DNA from: Strongylocentrotus droebachiensis | Taxonomy: Eukaryota; Echinodermata; Echinoidea; Camarodonta; Strongylocentrotidae | NCBI GenBank assembly: GCA_035222895.1 | Contig: JAVYIG010005400.1 | Span: forward strand, 1 to 64,000 | DNA: 64,000 nt | Direction: 5' to 3' | Part shown: one piece after another, positions 43,690-54,535 of the stretch | Position numbering within the stretch: position 1 is the stretch's first letter | How the letters are laid out: every line of letters begins with the position of its first letter | Position numbers and translations under genes: made by a program | The notes under the pieces: generated by a model | Databases searched by the model: none | Told to the model about the DNA's origin: nothing | The model's input: the letters and a program-made list of their open reading frames with translations, nothing else

Positions 43690-44240
43690 GCAGAGCCTAG
43701 GCTAGGCTAGGTCTACCGTCTAGTCTAGATCTAGCACTTAACTAAGTATAAACAGCATTTAACCCCGCATCTACTAGATCTAGGCCTAGATCTAGGGCTA
43801 GATTCTAGGCCTAGGCCTAGATCTAATGCATTCTAATAAAAAAAAGACTAAATAAATGCCTGGTTTAGGTGGGTCAACAATGTGGAAGTTATGGAGGGGG
43901 GGGGGGGGGGTGCACAATCATTCTGTGCCCCCCTTATTCAGATGTGGCATTGACCTCTAGGGACGGGTCTAGATCTAGGTCTAAAGCCCCCTAGTAGGGT
44001 CTACTAATAATATCAAAAATGGGCAATTAGATCTAGATCTAGATCTAGAATCTTGCTTGTGTTATGCCATAGCCTAGCAAAGACTTCCATAGCATGGGTC
44101 TAGGCTCGTTTTGCTCCACTACTAGGACTAGTCCTGCGCATGTGTCATTATTGTGATCCAGGTCCAGATTCAGCTTAGACTAGTTTGAATGTAGATCTAG
44201 GCTAGATCTACCAACAACAACAAAAACAAAACAAAAAAGG
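43690..44240. repeat. AGATCTAG / CTAGGCCTAG-rich sequence
   Basis: Many overlapping AGATCTAG, CTAGATC and CTAGGCCTAG strings, densest at 43770-43830 and 44025-44055. A 16-base G-run lies at 43895-43910 and a C-run at 44246-44256. Non-coding. Confidence 0.6.
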
Positions 44241-44490
44241 TATCTCCCCCCCCCCCCACTTCCCCTGATTTCGCTCTTAGTTATGTCATTGTGCCTTGTT
44301 TGAAATAATTGGTTTATTTTCAGGATTTTATGCCACCCCTTTTATGTTGGTGAGAATTCTGGATCCAACCTACATAGACATGGATATTTCTTTCTCTAAA
44401 GGACATGAACAAAGTTATAAACTGATAACTAATGCATGCATTTGATACTAGCAGGAACCTTACTAAGTTTCTGTTTTCTTTTAATTGTAG

Positions 44491-44614
44491 ATCCTATGGA
44501 ACAAAGAAGCAGATAATGATCACAGAAGTGCAACAAAGAGCACCAGGACCTGATCATCAAATGTTATGGTGTAGATCTAATCAGAACAAGACACCTAAGT
44601 TGAACTCTGGCAAG
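44491..44614 (+). other. possible isolated exon (124 bp)
   Basis: Preceded by a strong acceptor (GTTTTCTTTTAATTGTAG) and followed by AAG|GTATTT. The enclosed frame is open (SYGTKKQIMITEVQQRAPGP ...). No homology is recognised and no partner exon is seen, so this could be chance. Confidence 0.2.
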
Positions 44615-44659
44615 GTATTTTTGTATGAAGTTCGAAAATATTCAGGCTGTATAATCTAA

Positions 44660-45129
44660 GCCCATGCGAACATCGCACTCGACTTGGACTATATACAAAG
44701 ATTTGGGGAACTGTCATCTTGTGTTGCATTATATCTTGTAATTCTCATTTATTCTCTAGCTGTATTTAGGTGACAAACTATGGTGTTGCTACAGTTTATT
44801 TCTCTCAGCATATTAAAAGACATACTCAAGGCATTTTTTCCTAAATATTACATTATATCTAACAAACTTTTGTTCACAAAAGTCTAGCAAAATAATGACT
44901 TAAAATAAATTGGAAATTACTTTTAAAATAATTGGAAATACATCTAAACCTTTACTCTTCTCTTTAAAAAAGGCCCTATCACTCAGATAGACATACGTTT
45001 ATCATTTTTTAGTAAAATTAAAATGCAAGACCTAAAAAAAGTGGGGAGGTACTATTTTTGAAAGTCCAATATAATGCAGCAGTTTTAATCTTATTTGATT
45101 TCTCTTTTTTTGTTTTGATTATTCAGGTT
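44660..45129. other. intergenic, AT-rich
   Basis: Nothing recognised. Confidence 0.4.
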
Positions 45130-45914
45130 GTCCAGAAGGTTTGATACCCAGGCTTCTTTTGTACAAGTCCCTAGTCCACCCTCATCTTGAGAACTGTTCC
45201 GGTGTCTGGGATCCCTACAACATCTCAGATGTCCAGGACGCTTCTTCACAATGGGGACCACAAGAGAAGCAGCAGTTTTGACTGAGATGATCAGCACCTT
45301 TTAGTTGCCTACTATATCTACAACTACAAGGCACTCTGCAAGAAGACTGGGAATGGTGCGCAAGATAGTCAATGGTCTCTCCGCTCTTCCTTGAAAATTT
45401 TCCTACTGCACTACTTATAGCTATTTGCGCCCTCTATATAGCAAACAATGCCTAATAATCTGTGCCTGTTGGTCCCCCATGATCCTCTTTTTCTTATATT
45501 AATTGAGAGCTGATTTGATGAGATAACCACCTGTCAGTGACCTTGCAGGGTGGTCTTATCCCCCTGGCCAAACTAAACTAGGCCAAACTAGTACAGACGG
45601 GCTTTAACAAATCACGAGCAGAAGTACCATGACATGACCTTCCAGTTGCACCAAGCCAGAAGCGACATAGGTAGACAAGTTTGCATTTGCCCAACACTCT
45701 GTCCCAAAGTTAATGGAACCTGACTTCCAGCAAATATAGTGCATGCTGACAGTCCAGATCGAGAACTGCCAGGGACTACTTCTGAGGCATCTACTCTCCT
45801 TATCCCACTTAGAAACAATCTGTCTTCCTCACACCACTTGTAATCTTTAGTATTAGTTCATCTTCGTGATAGGCTACAACGCCTTTTGAAGATTACCAGA
45901 AGAAGAAGAAGAAG
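45130..45914 (+). pseudogene. LINE 3' end, interrupted by a small element
   Basis: Encodes LLYKSLVHPHLENCSGVWDP and, after frame changes, LGMVRKIVNGLSALP, the C-terminal region of LINE polyproteins. Degraded C-terminal sequence (HDMTFQLHQARSD and following) resumes near 45620 after an insertion. An AAG-type tail closes it at about 45898-45914. Multiple stops and shifts make it inactive. Confidence 0.65.
45412..45600 (+). mobile_element. small insertion in the LINE, inverted copy of 11793-11995
   Basis: CCCTCTATATAG, GTGCCTGTTGGTCCCCCATG and ATGATCCTCTTTTTCTTA match the earlier copy in reverse. It splits LINE coding sequence, so it is younger than the LINE. Confidence 0.55.
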
Positions 45915-47188
45915 ATATATCGAGGATCATGAAAGTAATCATTTGTTCTTTTAAATGCGTGTACATGTAACATAGTTTTTTGATATTTAATCTAAGTCAA
46001 GTTCTGACAACAATATGAGGGATATGCTGAACTGGATAGTAAATTGAAGGGGGGGGGGATAAAATGATGTAGTTCAATAGTAAGACTGTATTAATATAAA
46101 ATTAATATTAATAATAATAACAATATTAAAAATAGTAACAATAATGATAATGATCATGATAATAGGAGTAATAATAATGATAATACAGGTAGTGGTAAAA
46201 ACAACAATAATAATGTCCAATGTTAGATAAAGTACTCATAAAACTTAGTATATACCTGTGCTTTACATAATAAAATAGCATGTTGATATTATTGAATATT
46301 TTTTTCTTCAAAATCTACAGTAAATTTTTACAACTGAAAGATTTGAATTCAAGAGACAGCATCCCCCCCCCATCCATTTTTCATCCTTTTGTTGATGTCA
46401 TGTTGGATTTAAAAAGACTTTATAGAAACAAAATATGTTGATAAATGAGTTCATAAATGTTAATAAATCAGTTAATACTGCTGAATTCTGTTCTTTTCAT
46501 TTTCTTATTTTGTGAAATATATGTGATGATGCTGGTGATTATGATGATGTAGGCACTAGCTCTGTAATGATAATGCTGTATGACTGAGGTGAGATGGGGG
46601 CTGATGCAGTCTTGTGTAGAATTGAGTATGGTGTTCGACCTTTTGATGTTTGTTTATATCTGGCATCAGCGAGATAGATTTAACCATCTTTCCTAATGAG
46701 AGAGAAAGCGGAAATGTAACAAGAGAGTGGGCAAGACTAATGTATAAATGCAGTATAAAAAATGGTTTACAATAAAGATGAGGGGGGGGGGTTAAACAAA
46801 GAATAAGTCGATGCCGAAATGATGAAAGCATAGATAATTGGGGGTAATAGAGCCTATGGAAATGTCACTATTAGAAGGGGTCTCTGTATTGAAAATGTTA
46901 CTGTCGGGGGGAGGGGGGGGGGGGAATTAAAACAAAAATCAGTGGCGACGAATGCAAGAATGAAAAGAACGAGACAAAATTGAAATTTCATTGGGGATGG
47001 GGCACAATATGAAGATCATTGAAGTCGAGGTGAGAATGATTCATTAATTGGACACTACAAATATGAAAATATCACTTTTTAAGTGGGCTAAATGATCAGT
47101 GCAATTTGTCTGATTTAAAAAATATTTAAGTTAATAAACAAACAAAGGAGGTAAAGAATGAATTGAGTGAAATGGGGTCATTATTTTT
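45915..47188. other. intergenic with AAT and G-run simple repeats
   Basis: AAT/AATAATG-rich stretch at 46090-46220; G-runs at 46050, 46782 and 46904-46923. No gene is supported. Confidence 0.45.
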
Positions 47189-47984
47189 GCCTTTTAACTG
47201 AACTGAATTTTTTAAAATGTACTTTTCATCCTGGTGACAGTGAAGTTTGTGGCCCCAACTAATTAGTCAACCATTTAAAAGTCTCTCTCCCCCCCCCCCC
47301 CCCTCCCCACACACCTCCCCAACTCTGACCTTTGTTCTACATTTATCCGGCCCAATTAGGATTCTGTCGATATAGTAACGCATGCGCATTGTCTTTTTTT
47401 CATTGCGATAATATGCTAATAAGTGAAAAGAGCTCATGAATATTCAAAATTTTAATTTAAATATTTTGCGCGCTGCGCGTAGTCCAAAATCCCCATTTCG
47501 CTGGTGCACTAAAAATTTGTCGTCTTCATAGGCTAATACACGATAAGTGGAAGCAGTGTGCACTTTTGACCCTCCAAAATCTCCCCATGCCTTTTAACTG
47601 AACTGATTTTTTAAAATGTACTTTTCATCTGGTGACAGTGAAGTTTGTGGCCCCAACTAATTAGTCAACCATTTAAAAGTCTCTCTCCCCCCCCCCCTCC
47701 CCACACACCTCCCCAACTCTGACCTTTGTTCTACATTTATCCGGCCCAATTAGGATTCTGTCGATATAGTAACGCATGCGCATTGTCTTTTTTTCATTGC
47801 GATAATATGCTAATAAGTGGAAAAGAGCTCATGAATATTCAAAATTTTAATTTAAATATTTTGCGCGCTGCGCGTAGTCCAAAATCCTCATTTCGCTGGT
47901 GCACTAAAAATTTGTCGTCTTCATAGGCTAATACACGATAAGTGGAAGCAGTGTGCACTTTTGACCCTCCAAAATCTCCCCATG
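47189..47984. repeat. tandem duplication, two units of about 400 bp
   Basis: 47189-47588 and 47589-47984 are near-identical, from CCTTTTAACTGAACTGA to CAAAATCTCCCCATG. They differ mainly in C-run length and a few bases. No gene inside. Confidence 0.9.
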
Positions 47985-48425
47985 GCTAGACGGATGCAGA
48001 AGCGGAGTTGCACCCCCCTGTTTTGCATAGTCATTGGAACATGAAATTTGGCATGGCTATGTGCAATTATGAGATAAGGATAATGTGAAATTTAAACACA
48101 AAACGGAATTTATATGAGAAAGTTATGGCAGTTTTAGATTATTTAGGGGTCAATTTTTCAAGAATTTTAGAGATTGTTGACGGAGACGGTTTCAGATTTG
48201 AATTTTGAGTATGAAGATGTCATTTGAAGGGCAAGTTATACATCGCAGATTAAAGAACATCTCTTAGACTATCTAGAGGAATTTGTTAGAAGTTTGTAGG
48301 ATCTAGGATAGTGGAGATAGGAAGGAAGAAAGAAAGGCCTTAAAATGACCAGAAACGGACAAAATGGCGCCTGGACGGTCCTGCATGAGTGATTTCGAAA
48401 ATCGAGAAAGTAGGTGACCTTGACG
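47985..48425. other. left part of an unassigned repeat host
   Basis: Related in part to 41341 onward. The hAT element below lies within it. Confidence 0.35.
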
Positions 48426-48789
48426 CAGTGGCGGATGAGAAAAAAATCATGTAAAATCACGCGATTTTTACATTTTTGGGAGGTTGGGCCCCCCCCCCCC
48501 CTGGCGCTCAAGGGGGGGGGGGTGCAAATTTTAAAATTTCCGAGGACCAAAAAAAAAATGTGCTCACTACCCCCCCCCCCCCCCCCCCCCCCCCACTGAG
48601 CGACTTTTCGGCTGGCTGAGTCGTTGCGATTTTTTTTTGGACTCCAAAAAAAAAAAAAAAAGTGTCCACTTACCCCCCCCCCCCCCCCCCCCCCCCACTG
48701 AGCGACTTTTCGGCCGGCGCGATTTTCAAATTTTCGGGAGCAAAAAAAAAAAAAGTTGGGCCCCCCCCCCCCCCCCCCCCCTAAGAAAT
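48426..48789. mobile_element. hAT-type G-run MITE, right end truncated
   Basis: Left end CAGTGGCGGAT. Inside are two TGAGCGACTTTTCGGC units, each beside a C-run, and GGCGCTCAAGGGG, as in 61861-63193. It stops after CTAAGAAAT, lacking the last about 16 bases (CCTGGATCCGCGCCTG) present in relatives. The long frames across it are only translated G/C-runs. Confidence 0.7.
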
Positions 48790-49679
48790 GACGAGATGCT
48801 AGAGATGATGCCAACGAAATATGAAAGGAAAAGGACTTGGGGAAAGTACCTAACTAGGAATAACAAGCACTACGTGCAAAACGAATGGATTTTTGGACGA
48901 TAAGGATAAGTATATTAATAGGGCAGAATGTGAACGAAAACAAGGCAATGACGAAGGTTCGTCATTGCAACTATTGTAACCATTATTTGCAACAGGTGTA
49001 AAACAAAATTATGGGGAGGTTGATATTAAATTCCACGTCCATCTGAGCTAGATGGATGTATTCGTGAATTTATATTTATCCATCTCTGTTCCTCAAGGAC
49101 TTGATCCAGGTGTTGAGACATATTTTCTGTACTTTTTTGCTCTTTGCTCATGTGGTACCTATATTGATCGCGTGCAAAATTATCTCTTCCTTACCCCATT
49201 TTCACGAAAAAGCAAACATCTGAAGTTAACATCAACAATAATGACAAAGTATCTAGTAAAGCAAGATCTATTATGAAACTCGACGCATAGTTCCCGGAAC
49301 GCCGAAGGCGGCGCTATTCATCGAACATTCTATCGAAACACTGTAAATGCTTTCATTAGGAATTAAAGGACCTGTTGTGAGTAAAGATCGAGCTCCAGTT
49401 TTGTATGATCACGTTTACCCTTTTTCGCTTTAAATACATGGATACAACACTGAACAGTTTTAATTACATATTACTTCCTTGAAATTAAATGACTCGCAGG
49501 CAATTAGGAGAATTTATCTGTTTTTTGTCAAGTTGGCTGATTTGATGACGTCATTGGCGATTTATAAGCCATTTATAAGCCATTGGCTAGAAAAGTCATT
49601 GGCGATTTTTTGGCGATTTATAAGCCAAATAATACTTCTCTCACGCATTATTCAGAACGCCATCGCATGTTGCGCCGCC
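48790..49679. other. intergenic, continuation of the unassigned host
   Basis: Contains AATGACGAAGGTTCGTCATT (48946-48965), a 20-base imperfect palindrome. No supported gene. Confidence 0.4.
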
Positions 49680-50428
49680 GGCGCATATTTTTTTTTACAC
49701 GACTGTTTAGCCATTTTCGCTAAAAAATTCCTAGAAGTGCTCTGGTAAAGAGTCCAAGTCGTCAGCGCACTATAGTCCATGTATACACACAGGGAGGGAA
49801 GATGATAGAAAAGGGAAACCAAGGATAGTCTAGTGGAGAGGATATTGAGAAGGAAATACATAAGGCAAGAGAAGAGGATAAGTCAAACTAGAAGTACTAG
49901 AACAAATAAATACATAACGGAAGAGCAAAGAAGATTATAGATTAACTAAGGAAAAACAAAGAAATTACATAAAGAAGGAGAAAAGGATAGATTGAAGGTT
50001 AAGGAAAAACAAAGAAGAAAAGGATATATTGATTGAAGGAGAAACAAAGAAATACAGAAAACGAAAGAGAAGACGATAGAATAAAGGAGAAAAAAAAATA
50101 CATAACGATCGAAGGAAAACTGATCAGGATAGGTTATGAAGGAAAAACAAAGAAATACAGAAGGAGAAAAGGATAGATTGAAGGAAAAAACAAAGAAATA
50201 CATGATGAAAGAGAAGAGGATAGATTGAAGGGGAAATAAAGAAATACATAACGAAAGAGAAGATAGATTTAACGAGAAACAAAGATATAACGAGTATGTA
50301 CACATGTACAGCTCCAGCAATCCAAGAATACTGAGCATAAGGGTAATGCTAGACTCTATCTCTAGTCGTTTGCACAGTATATTTGACTGAACTGGCTAAA
50401 CAGTAGTTGTGTAAAAAAAAAAAAGCGC
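49680..50428. mobile_element. TIR element with purine-rich core, copy 2
   Basis: Begins GGCGCATATTTTTTTTTACA and ends in the complement, with GTTTAGCCA inner ends. It matches 32333-33090 throughout, including AAGTGCTCTGGT near the left and TCTCTAGTCGTTTGCACAGT near the right. The core is the same purine-rich minisatellite. Confidence 0.75.
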
Positions 50429-51410
50429 TACCCGCCGGGCACCAAAATTTGTGAAACATGTCTGCAAGAGTAACCTGGTGTGTTTGTAAGTAAACTGAAG
50501 TTATTTTATTTTATTATTTTTAATCTCACGCACATACAGTACAACATGCAACATGTTACCGATATGAATTAAAATTAATGATGAAATAAAAATTTGTTTG
50601 TGACACTGCACCACTCGCACTGCTGAACCAGCCTGTGTGTAGATCTAGTGAAACTTAGCAGCACACAACCCATACTAAAAAAGTCTTAAAAATATGATTA
50701 TTGTAACAACAAAAATCTCATTCATGAATTATGTGTCTTTCATTATTATCTTGGCTGTTTGGTTATTTTTTATTCACAAGAGCGCTCAATTTAATCTTCA
50801 ATCCTGAGCACATTCTTGCAAGGCCCTAGTCTATAAAGTAACAAGTTAAACACTCGTACTCCTAGACCTAGACCTAGTGCCAATGAGGTGAAACACGACA
50901 GTCTTTGACCTCATATACGGGGTGGTGCATTTGAGGAAAGTCGGCACCCGCGGTAACACACAAATGCACACAATGATAACGACAAGGCTTGCCGGCGGTG
51001 TGAGTTGTCTTGTGATTTTATGATATGTTTTCTTTTAATTAAAAACTTTTTTGAGTAAAATTAGTTATTGCAGTTTATATATCACAAATTTATATCTCTG
51101 AGGTATAAATTTTGATTAAATTCTTGTCAATTTTGTACAATGATGCATGAAAGTCTGACTATTCTGGCGGTTTTTCTCCACGTTATTGAGGTCATTCCCC
51201 CTAGAGTGCCTCTAAATATGGAATTGTAAAAACCATGCCAATAACCTAGAGGGCCTCACAAAAATATGCTAAAAATTAAAAATTTGAGTGCTCTGGTGAA
51301 CAAAAAACAACATAACAGCCAAGATTATAATGAAAGACAGATCATTCCATTGTCATTCATTCATGATTTTTTTTTTACAATCATATTTTTAAGATTTTTT
51401 TTAAATATGG
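50429..51410. other. intergenic, AT-rich
   Basis: No element or gene recognised. Confidence 0.4.
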
Positions 51411-51416
51411 GTGTTA

Positions 51417-51758
51417 ATGTTGGTCAGCCAATCCCAGCGCAATTTCGCATATGTTGGCGAAACGGCTTCTATAAAGCGCAGACTCCAACAACACAACAGT
51501 GGCCATGGTTCAAACTTTACAAATAACCCCCAACTGCGACCCTGGATGTGCTTGGTGCTAGTATACCGATTCCCTGGCAGTGGTCATGACGAGGCCAACA
51601 TGGATGCCAGGAAACATTTTGAGCACCTCTGGCATGCCCTGAATGCAGACGACCACCTACCAGATACTCAAAAAATCGACACCAATGGAAAAAATTGTCT
51701 TCAACCGGATGCGTACGAGATACCCAAGCCTTGTTTATGGGAAAACCTAGACGCATAG
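51417..51758 (+). CDS. GIY-YIG nuclease-like domain, 113 aa, possibly partial
   Basis: From the ATG at 51417 the peptide has AYVGET (Tyr12, Gly14), KRRL (Arg21/Arg22), HNSGHGS (26-32), RPW (41-43) and an acidic FE..W (Glu69). Spacing and order fit the second half of a GIY-YIG nuclease core: YIG-type strand, catalytic Arg helix, then catalytic Glu. The RPW and hydrophobic strand before Glu recall SLX1-like members. The first GIY strand is not in frame; it could lie in an upstream exon joined at an AG at 51426-51427, or be lost. Residues 75-113 have no known motif. It could be a host gene exon or a remnant of a mobile element carrying such a nuclease. No partner enzyme is seen nearby. Confidence 0.5.
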   Translation: MLVSQSQRNFAYVGETASIKRRLQQHNSGHGSNFTNNPQLRPWMCLVLVYRFPGSGHDEANMDARKHFEHLWHALNADDHLPDTQKIDTNGKNCLQPDAYEIPKPCLWENLDA

Positions 51759-52984
51759 CTACGTTTACCTCGTGTAAGTACTTACAATGCTCATGTACAC
51801 ATTTCCAAATATCCAATAATTTCAAATTTGAAGTAACTATTAGGTGAGAAAATGCATTTCCTTTAGGCAATGCGTCCTCTCATCACCTCCAAACAACCAG
51901 GAACATGGTCATCCCCATCCTTCCAATTTTCATATTGTCCAAAAGAAACATTCTCTCATTCTGGGTACTTTTTAACTACATCATAGCAAGTTTCACTCTA
52001 CCTCAAAGTCCACTACAACATTCTTTTAAGATAGCTGACAAACTGAAGTGCAATCGGCCACAAGACCTTGTACAAACATACCACTCATCCCTCGTCTAGT
52101 ACCAAGTCCCTACTTATATCTACAACTGTGCACGACTAATGTGAAGTGCTCATTCACAGCATACATTGGCATTTAACACATATCTCTGCTCTTCTTAACA
52201 AAAAAAAACAAACGGCCCCTATGACCACCAATTAAGAAAGGGTTTTTCTCATTGGCATAGGCCTATATTAAACACATTTCCCAATAGATATTTTATTACC
52301 TTTAAACTTTCTATCAATATCAGGATGGACCCTCACTAATGCAATTCAACTGTCTTCACTTTTGGCCAAATAATCCATCTCATGAAATTTCATAGCCACT
52401 TAAATGCCCACACAAATCAGAATTACTGTGCCATAATTGAGCAACAACCTGTCCTGCAACCAAGATGCAAACTAATGCGGTATACTCAAAGCACTTCTTA
52501 GGAAACTTGAACACATATCTTCTTATCAGTCCACCAATCTACTTCTCTGCTATACCAATACCTAACCCTAGTTCCGACAGCTCTGGGTTTATATTACATA
52601 GTAAATAATGTACGATTTCTAGGTTAAAGTCGCTGCCAGGTCGGGGAAACCAGGAGATTACTCGACCCAGCAGCAGTGTGCTGCTGGGATACACCGATGT
52701 ATAAGAGCTGAGACATGCATGAAATTGCGAGAGGACGAGAGAGAGTGATAGAGAAAGGAGAGTCATGATGCAAAAGAATAAATTATGAGAGGAAAGAAAG
52801 CGGGAGAAAGAGAGAGAATAAAACAGAGGGAAGTAAGACATAAAAGAGACAAATTATACAGAATTAAGAGAATAACAACAAATAATAACATAATATTGAG
52901 CAAGTAATGCATATATACGTAATCATTATATTTAATGATAAAGCATACACTCTTTTCCTGCAAGATCGATGAAAATGTCAAAAA
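51759..52984. other. intergenic
   Basis: CCCAGCAGCAGTGTGCTGCTGGG at about 52666 is a small palindrome. GA-rich tract at 52735-52830. No gene is recognised. Confidence 0.4.
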
Positions 52985-53200
52985 GAAACCAACATTATTT
53001 TATTATTATAATTATAACTTATTATTATAAACATTGTTATCGTCATTTTTATTATTATTACTCCGCAAAACATTATTAATAGGGTTAAGTCCGTATATTT
53101 TTCTTTGCTTTAACAAAAAGCACGAAGTGTTTTCAGGTGCAACTTCATACTGCAGATGTCCGAGAGTCTTTCTTATATCACTATCAGTCTCGCTGTACCC

Positions 53201-53553
53201 CCCCCCCCCCCGGAAAAAAAGGGGGGGGGGGGGAGGGGTACTCACATATTAGGACAACGGGGTGTGCCGCTCTAATGGATCACTTTTTTCACATATAGTC
53301 CCTAAACATGGGTCCTACTTTTAACAAAAATATAATTAAAAATGGTCCGTTTTTCCAAAAAATAGGATGTTTGCCGTGCAATTACAAACGCATGAAAAAG
53401 ACCCAAAAAATTTAAAGAAATTGTGTTTTTTCGAGAAAAATGCCCAAAATGCCCACTAATAATGGGTAGGGGCTTTGGGCTTGAGCGGCACACCCTGTCC
53501 AGACCAAATTTGAGTACCCACCCCCCCCCCCCTCCCCCGAGGGGGGGGGGGGG
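53201..53553. mobile_element. 353-bp GGTACTCA-family G-run element, 9-bp target duplication
   Basis: GCTGTACCC is duplicated at 53192-53200 and 53554-53562, interrupting LINE coding sequence. Inward from both ends are C/G-runs and then GGGTACTCA. The inner part has GTGTGCCGCTC and AAACATGGGTCC as in 30568-31290. Confidence 0.75.
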
Positions 53554-53702
53554 GCTGTACCCAGAATAGCTGCCTTCTGGAGGTCGTATAGATGAAGATG
53601 AGAGATCTTGGTTATGCAGTTATAGGCTTCCAAGTTCCATTCCCTTCTATTCACCATTCCTGTGTGTTCGATGATGATTGGAGTGACATCCGCTTCATTC
53701 AA

Positions 53703-54220
53703 TGCCCATACTTTGCCACTTTTTCAACAATTAAAGCTTCTAAATGTTTATGATATAAATGATTTAATATTGCTATATTTCTGTTTGTGTGGCAAGGGTT
53801 TATTGCCAAGGTCCATATTTATATTCAATTATGAAATACATTCTCATGAAACTCGTAATGCTGGTAATTTTCAATTTTCTAAAAATCCGTACAAATGTTA
53901 AAAAAAATATAGTTTTTTTAAAGGGCCAGTTTTATGGAAATAATATCCCGTTTAATATGAAAACCTCTAATTCAATTAATATTTTTAAACGATTGTATAA
54001 ATCCCATCTTTTATCATTGTATTGCAGCCAAATTAAATGACATTAAGTTTCAGTTAATTCAATTTTTAATGTATTCCCCCTCCCTTTCCCTTCTTCCCTT
54101 TTTTTTTCTTCTTTTGTATTGGTGTTCAGGTTTTCTCTGTTTTCCCTTTCCCTTCTGATAAGTGCCTACTTTTCTTTCTCCATGATGCACCTCTATAATT
54201 CAAGGCATTTAAGAGCCCTT
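53703..54220 (+). pseudogene. second LINE 3' end, inserted into the first
   Basis: The frame gives TLPLFQQLKLLNVYDINDLI, then in another frame NNIPFNMKTSN and FKRLYKSHLL, typical of the last residues of CR1/Jockey-like polyproteins. The 3' region to about 54220 recurs inverted at 56170-56250. At least one frameshift. Confidence 0.6.
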
Positions 54221-54374
54221 ATATCTATCCTGAGGTCTTGATACTTGAGACGTTTGTCTCTTTCTTTGACGGCGATGTTGATGTCATGGGAAACGGTGAC
54301 CTCGATGTTATTTACTGTGTTGTCCCTGAAGACAATGTCTGGCTTCTTGCAGTTATTATTATTACTTGTTATAT

Positions 54375-54535
54375 ATTGTTTCGTCGTTGTCGTCATCATC
54401 ATCATCATCACCGTCGTCGTTTAATTGTCATCATCATCATCATTATTAGTATTAGTGTTAGTAGTAGCCTAGTAGTAGTAGTAGTGTAGTAGTAGTAGTA
54501 TTAGTATTAGTAGTAGTATAGTAGAGTAGTACGAT
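54375..54535. repeat. CAT and AGT/GTA trinucleotide microsatellites
   Basis: ATC-type run at 54390-54445 and GTA/TAG-type run at 54449-54530. Confidence 0.8.

Larger units (their letters stand above)
52985..54411 (-). pseudogene. LINE 3' end with PD-(D/E)xK-like segment, split by two insertions
   Basis: Read leftward: KKPDIVFRDNTVNNIEVTVS and KYQDLRIDI (54411-54220), then ADVTPIIIEHTGMVN and LQKAAILGTA (53702-53554), then SDIRKTLGHLQ (53199-53060), closing in an ATT-rich tail at 52985-53060. The order is that of LINE C-termini. The PD...IEV...K pattern resembles the restriction-like nuclease of R2/R4-type LINEs. Inserts at 53201-53553 and about 53703-54220 break it. Confidence 0.65.

Noticed and set aside
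48269..48814. 181-residue open frame on the minus strand
   Set aside because: It is a translation of the G-run hAT-type element; glycine and proline runs come from homopolymers, and relatives at 61861 have the same artefact.
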